From Microbacterium pygmaeum (lineage in GTDB: Bacteria > Actinomycetota > Actinomycetes > Actinomycetales > Microbacteriaceae): a stretch of 64,000 nucleotides of DNA. The translations under genes were made by a program, and so were the position numbers. Shown piece by piece: positions 60,833-64,000 of the stretch. The stretch is from NCBI RefSeq assembly GCF_900100885.1, contig NZ_LT629692.1, forward strand, positions 1,240,001 through 1,304,000. Direction: 5' to 3'. How positions within the stretch are numbered: the stretch's first letter is position 1; every line of letters starts with the position of its first letter. The notes beneath the pieces are model-generated. The model ran no database searches. It was not told where the DNA came from and saw nothing but the letters and a program-made list of their open reading frames with translations.

Positions 60833-61804
60833 TCACGTGGGTAACACTCTGCTGAGGGGTGTGCCGTTGATGGCGGTGTGGTGGCGTTCGGTGTTGTAGT
60901 GCTCAATGAAGGGTGCGAGGGCGTTGGTGCGGGCGGTGTTTGAGGGGAAGACCTGCCGGTAGGCCCACTCGGTTTGCAGAGTGCGGTTCAGGCGTTCTAC
61001 CTTCCCGTTCTGCCAGGGGCAGTGCGGGCGGATGAGGACGTGTTTCGCGCCGAGCGTGCGGAGCACGGCCTGGACGTCGTGTGAGAGCCGGTAGCTGAAA
61101 TGGTTGTCGGTCATGACCTGTTCGATGCGGGGGATGCCGTGCACGGCGAAGTACGCGGCAGCGCGGGCAAGGAACCCAGCGCAGGTTGGCCCCTTCTCGT
61201 CCGGGTGGATCTCGGAGTACGCAAGCCTGGAGTGGTCATCGATGATCGAGTGGACGTAGTCGAAGCCGATCCGAGCCTTCTTGTGAGCGGCGGTATCGCC
61301 GGCCGCTCTGCCGTGGGCGCGCCACCCGCCGCCGTCGGGGATACGGCCCAGCTTCTTCACGTCCATATGCACCAGCTCACCGGGGCGGGAGCGTTCATAT
61401 CGGACGGCGGTCTGTTTCGAGGCGCGGATGATCTGCCCGGTCAACGGGTCGCATTCCGATAACCGTGGGACGCCGTGGCGGCGCAGGATCGCTCCGACCG
61501 TGCGGGCTGGAACCCCAGCGACCGGCCCGATCCGGTCCTGACCTTGCCGCAGCTGAGCGCGTAACGCGAGCACCCGCTGCTCGATCTCGACTGGCGTGCG
61601 CCGCGGCATCGACCGTGGCCGGGACGACCGATCCACCAACCCGGCCGCGCCCTCCAGCCGGAACCTGGACACCCACCGATGCGCGCACTGACGCGAGAGC
61701 CCGAGCTCTCGGGAGACATGAGCGAGAGGGCGCCCATCATGAATGACCCGAGTTATCAACAGGGTCCGTCCGTGGATATTCAACCGAGCATTACCGTGGG
61801 CCAT
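60833..61804 (-). CDS. IS481-family transposase
   Basis: The 323-aa protein has an N-terminal helix-turn-helix (VSRELGLSRQCAHRWVSRFR) and an rve-type catalytic core with D148 (VHMDVKKLGR), D233 (VMTDNHFSYR) and E270 (PWQNGKVERLNRTLQ). The integrase-like NGKVERLNRTLQTEWAY is typical of IS481. No frameshift or stop is seen, so it appears active. Start ATG 61804 is preceded by a long hairpin that hides the GGAGG site. The C-terminus runs into the left end of the element. Confidence 0.95.
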   Translation of the reverse strand: MAHGNARLNIHGRTLLITRVIHDGRPLAHVSRELGLSRQCAHRWVSRFRLEGAAGLVDRSSRPRSMPRRTPVEIEQRVLALRAQLRQGQDRIGPVAGVPARTVGAILRRHGVPRLSECDPLTGQIIRASKQTAVRYERSRPGELVHMDVKKLGRIPDGGGWRAHGRAAGDTAAHKKARIGFDYVHSIIDDHSRLAYSEIHPDEKGPTCAGFLARAAAYFAVHGIPRIEQVMTDNHFSYRLSHDVQAVLRTLGAKHVLIRPHCPWQNGKVERLNRTLQTEWAYRQVFPSNTARTNALAPFIEHYNTERHHTAINGTPLSRVLPT

Positions 61805-61806
61805 GG

Positions 61807-61860
61807 GAACCTCCGGGGAGACTAGGGAACGTAAGCACTTCCACTAAGCCCCGGAGGTTC
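61807..61860 (-). promoter_or_regulatory. Hairpin hiding the transposase ribosome-binding site
   Basis: Perfect 12-bp arms GAACCTCCGGGG (61807-61818) and CCCCGGAGGTTC (61849-61860) with a 30-nt loop. On the minus strand the GGAGG just before ATG 61804 lies in the 3' arm. A TAGTCT in the loop could start a shorter mRNA that escapes it. Confidence 0.7.
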
Positions 61861-61907
61861 TCCTCACCGCAAGTCCCGAACCGTCACCAACGTCACAGCC
61901 GGGTACA

Positions 61908-61913
61908 CCTAGA
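61908..61913. repeat. Right target-site duplication (CCTAGA)
   Basis: CCTAGA directly after the right IS end, identical to 60815-60820. Confidence 0.9.
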
Positions 61914-62135
61914 CGCCGCGATAGCGCCTGTCAACCCCGTCGGCCCGAGTCGACCTGCGCCGTAGCCTAGGCAGAGCGTCCCACCATAGACGCGGGCCGT
62001 GGCATCCGTTCGGCGAGGGGTGGATGCCGCGGCCGCTCCATTCCCGGGGTGTCGCCGGGCTCCCGGCCGCGCCGGTCGCGACTGCACGTATCACTGCGCC
62101 TGCCGCGCACTCCTTTCTGCGGACAGGAGTGTGAC
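61914..62135. other. 222-bp intergenic region after the IS
   Basis: GC-rich, with no ORF of note on either strand and no repeat family seen elsewhere. It ends in the ribosome-site hairpin described separately. It was the original downstream flank of the DUF3467 gene. Confidence 0.5.
62108..62131 (+). promoter_or_regulatory. Hairpin sequestering the Shine-Dalgarno of the membrane protein gene
   Basis: Perfect 7-bp stem CACTCCT / AGGAGTG with loop TTCTGCGGAC. The AGGAG ribosome site for ATG 62136 is inside the 3' arm, so initiation could be gated. Confidence 0.55.
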
Positions 62136-62699
62136 ATGAGCAGCATCGCCGCCGGAACCGGATCAGGCCTCGAAGAAGGCGCCGACCCCGCCGCGGATTC
62201 CCGCGAGCCGGCGGGCGCGCCGACCCTGCCGGCACGGCGTCGTCGGGGGATCGTCTTCTGGATCGTCCGCTACCTGCCCGCCGAGATCGTCGGGACGGCG
62301 GCGATGATCCTCGCCGGGCTCACGGTCACCATCTGGACGGACTCGTCGGCGCTGATCGCGATCGCGGCGCTGCTCGGAGAGACCGTCGGGTTCTACGTCG
62401 TGCTGGCGATCACGATCTACGCCGAGCAGGCGCCGATCTCGTCGAACTGGCGTCGTGCGGCAGGTCGCACGTTCCTGCTGCTGGTGGCCGAGTTCGGTGC
62501 GGCCGAACTGCTGGACACGCTGCTCATCCGTCCCGCCGCTCTGATGGTCGGCGTCTGGCTGCTTCCCGACCCGTTGTGGGGGCTGCTGGCGGGCAAGGTG
62601 TTCGCCGACATCATCTTCTATGCGATCGCCGCAGGCGCCTTCACGATCACCGCGAAGACCGGTCTGCGGGATCGGCGATCCGCCGAGGAGAAGCCGTGA
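62136..62699 (+). CDS. Membrane protein of unknown family, coupled to a PLP decarboxylase
   Basis: The 187-aa protein has about five membrane segments: IVGTAAMILAGLTVTIWTDS, ALIAIAALLGETVGFYVVLA, RTFLLLVAEFGAAELLDTLL, MVGVWLLPDPLWGLLAGKVF and ADIIFYAIAAGAFTITAKTG. The N-terminal 45 residues are soluble and rich in Ala, Glu and Arg. ATG 62136 follows AGGAG sequestered in a hairpin. Its TGA overlaps the GTG of the decarboxylase, so the two proteins are co-translated and may act together, for example in transport of a substrate or amine product. No family recognised. Confidence 0.75.
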   Translation: MSSIAAGTGSGLEEGADPAADSREPAGAPTLPARRRRGIVFWIVRYLPAEIVGTAAMILAGLTVTIWTDSSALIAIAALLGETVGFYVVLAITIYAEQAPISSNWRRAAGRTFLLLVAEFGAAELLDTLLIRPAALMVGVWLLPDPLWGLLAGKVFADIIFYAIAAGAFTITAKTGLRDRRSAEEKP

Positions 62700-63955
62700 C
62701 CGAGCGAACCCGGACGCGCGCACAGGCACGCCGCGAACGCACCCTCGACCAGGTCCGTCGTGCCGAGACCGCCGCCCTCGTCCGCTCCGACATCGCGCAT
62801 GCCGCGATCGCACTGCACGGCACGCCGGTGCTGCTGCTGGACCCCGAGCGGGTGCGCCGCCAGTACCGGCGCCTCGAGGCCGCACTGCCGTTCGTGGCCT
62901 TCCACTACGCGGTCAAGGCGCTCTCGCATCCCGCGGTGATCGACGCGCTCGCCGAGGAGGGCTGCGGTTTCGATGTCGCCACCGGCGAGGAATTGACGCT
63001 CGTGTCAGGCGTGCCGCGTGACCGCATCATTCACACGCATCCGATCAAGAAGCCGTCTGAGATCCGCGCCGCGATCGCCGACGGCATCCGAACGTTCGTG
63101 GTCGACAATGAGACCGAGCTCGAGAAGTTCGCCGGCGCACCCGAAGACGTCCGTCTGCTGGTGCGGCTCGCGTACCGCAGCCCGAATGCCAAGAGCGACC
63201 TGTCCAGCAAGTTCGGACTGGGCCCGTTCGAGGCGGAGCGCCTCGTGATCCGCGCGCTCGAACGCGGCATCCGCGTCTGTGGTTTCAGCTTCCACGTTGG
63301 CAGTCAACTCGATGATCCCGGTCGCTTCGTCACGGCGATCGAACGAACGCTGCGCCTTCTGGACCGGCTGGAGGCGATACTGCCGGTGCGCTTGGACACG
63401 CTGGACATCGGCGGGGGATTCCCGGTCGCCTATGACGCCGCCGTCACGGACCTCGAGACGCTGGCTGATCGCATCCGGTCCGTCCTGGAACCACGCGCCG
63501 ACCGGCTGCGGATCCTCGCCGAGCCGGGGCGCATCCTCGCGGCGGAGGCGATGACGCTCGTCACGAGTGTGGTCGGCGTCGCCGAGCGGCCGGATGGGCG
63601 CTGGTACTACCTCGACGACGGCGTCTACGGCTCGTACTCGAACGTGATCGCCGAGGACGTGCATCCGCTCGTCTTCGCGCTGCGCGACCTCGACGCGTGC
63701 CCCCCGGCGGACGCAGCCCATCGCTGGGCGACCCTGGCCGGCCCGACGTGCGACTCCGCCGACGTCATCGCCCGCGAAGTGCTGCTGCCCGATCTCCGAG
63801 TGGGCGACCTGCTCGCCAGCCCCGCGATGGGTGCCTACACGTCGGTGACCGCCACCCGCTTCAACGGGCGCGAGGCGACGCCCATCGCGATCGTCGGCAC
63901 CGGCGTTCGCACCGGCGAGGTGAGGACGGCTTCCTCGCTTCAGACCGTGCCGTAG
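62696..63955 (+). CDS. PLP-dependent fold type III decarboxylase (ornithine/lysine decarboxylase-like)
   Basis: The 419-aa alanine-racemase-fold enzyme has the PLP Lys at K74 (AFHYAVKALSHP), the substrate segment CGFDVATGEELTLVSGVPRD, phosphate-binding LAEPGRILAAEAM, the glycine-rich LDIGGGFPVAYD and C352 in TCDSADVIAR, the conserved active-site Cys of ornithine decarboxylases (diaminopimelate decarboxylases also use this fold). GTG 62696 overlaps the previous TGA. An N-terminal basic extension of about 30 residues is unusual. It is paired with a membrane protein. Substrate (ornithine, lysine or a carboxylated polyamine) unresolved. Confidence 0.88.
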   Translation: MTERTRTRAQARRERTLDQVRRAETAALVRSDIAHAAIALHGTPVLLLDPERVRRQYRRLEAALPFVAFHYAVKALSHPAVIDALAEEGCGFDVATGEELTLVSGVPRDRIIHTHPIKKPSEIRAAIADGIRTFVVDNETELEKFAGAPEDVRLLVRLAYRSPNAKSDLSSKFGLGPFEAERLVIRALERGIRVCGFSFHVGSQLDDPGRFVTAIERTLRLLDRLEAILPVRLDTLDIGGGFPVAYDAAVTDLETLADRIRSVLEPRADRLRILAEPGRILAAEAMTLVTSVVGVAERPDGRWYYLDDGVYGSYSNVIAEDVHPLVFALRDLDACPPADAAHRWATLAGPTCDSADVIAREVLLPDLRVGDLLASPAMGAYTSVTATRFNGREATPIAIVGTGVRTGEVRTASSLQTVP

Positions 63956-64000
63956 AGCCGGTCGCCCGCGTCGCCGAGGCCGGGCACGATGTAGCCCTTC
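63940..64000 (-). CDS. upp: Uracil phosphoribosyltransferase, C-terminal end (partial)
   Basis: The minus strand reads KGYIVPGLGDAGDRLYGTV followed by a stop at 63940-63942. GYIVPGLGDAGDRLYGT is the highly conserved C-terminal segment of uracil phosphoribosyltransferase, which makes UMP from uracil and PRPP. The rest of the gene continues beyond the right edge. Its last 16 bases overlap the 3' end of the decarboxylase gene, so the two converge. Confidence 0.9.
   Translation of the reverse strand, partial: KGYIVPGLGDAGDRLYGTV

Larger units (their letters stand above)
60821..61907. mobile_element. Complete IS481-family insertion sequence, 1087 bp
   Basis: The element is bounded by imperfect terminal inverted repeats: TGTACTCAGCAGTCACGT on the left and, on the complement at the right end, TGTACCCGGCTGTGACGT; 19 of the first 25 positions agree. 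It contains one transposase gene (minus strand) and is flanked by a perfect 6-bp duplication. Boundaries were read directly from this sequence. The intact reading frame and clean duplication suggest recent insertion. Confidence 0.9.

Noticed and set aside
60825..60856. Rho-independent terminator CTCAGCAG/CTGCTGAG at the left IS end
   Set aside because: An 8-bp stem with a 16-nt loop and no U-tract, and it contains the transposase stop; more likely part of the transposase binding end.

Overview
The window is high-GC, gene-dense DNA, almost certainly from an actinobacterium of the Microbacteriaceae (Microbacterium-like). This rests on codon habits (frequent GATGCC and GCATCC), on families such as ECF41 sigma factors, DUF2252, DUF3467 and TM0106-type nucleases, and on many apparently leaderless genes whose start codon lies 6-7 nt after a TAnnnT -10 box. 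No RNA genes, CRISPR array or prophage were seen. The one mobile element is a complete IS481-family copy.

Layout. (1) 1-1523: end of a PLP trans-sulfuration enzyme with a repetitive C-terminal tail, then a 72-aa acidic protein. (2) 1542-1695: eight degenerate 19-20 bp tandem repeats. (3) 1790-9556: a four-gene set (transglutaminase + DUF2126, circularly permuted ATP-grasp + alpha-E, second transglutaminase, zinc metallopeptidase) matching a predicted but little-tested peptide ligation/tagging system. This is the best candidate for an exciting system here. (4) 9561-11657, minus: DUF2252 and TetR genes. (5) 11865-26912: a 15-kb glycan-utilisation locus with an Opp/Dpp-type ABC transporter (one permease fused to an ATPase), GH3, a serine hydrolase, GH43, GH78 rhamnosidase and a DUF5060-type hydrolase. 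(6) 26987-30708: histidine kinase, response regulator, DUF4097 protein and an aldo/keto reductase. (7) 30731-32952: an ECF41 sigma factor divergent from a membrane protein/SDR pair, with two near-identical divergent promoters.

(8) 32961-35359: small membrane protein, AlkA-like glycosylase, and a winged-helix regulator preceded by a previously unlisted 33-aa leader ORF with its own promoter. (9) 35601-42292: LacI regulator, CUT1 sugar ABC transporter and GH31 alpha-xylosidase, with palindromic operators. (10) 42369-46288: GNAT, DUF1622, two acidic proteins, alpha/beta hydrolase and an MFS exporter. (11) 46392-54426: SbcD/SbcC, small membrane protein, nucleosidase, lipase maturation factor and an FAD oxidoreductase. 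(12) 54679-60819: NAD+ synthetase, a RecB-like nuclease/helicase fusion and a DUF3467 protein. (13) 60821-61907: an IS481 element inserted at the DUF3467 stop codon with a 6-bp CCTAGA target duplication. (14) 62136-64000: membrane protein, PLP fold-III decarboxylase and the tail of upp.

The two sugar loci look like separately regulated import-and-degrade systems: transport of oligosaccharides (rhamnose-, xylose- or arabinose-containing; alpha-xylosides) followed by cytoplasmic hydrolysis, because none of the glycosidases shows a signal peptide. Functions were assigned by reading motifs and order by eye; no database search was run.
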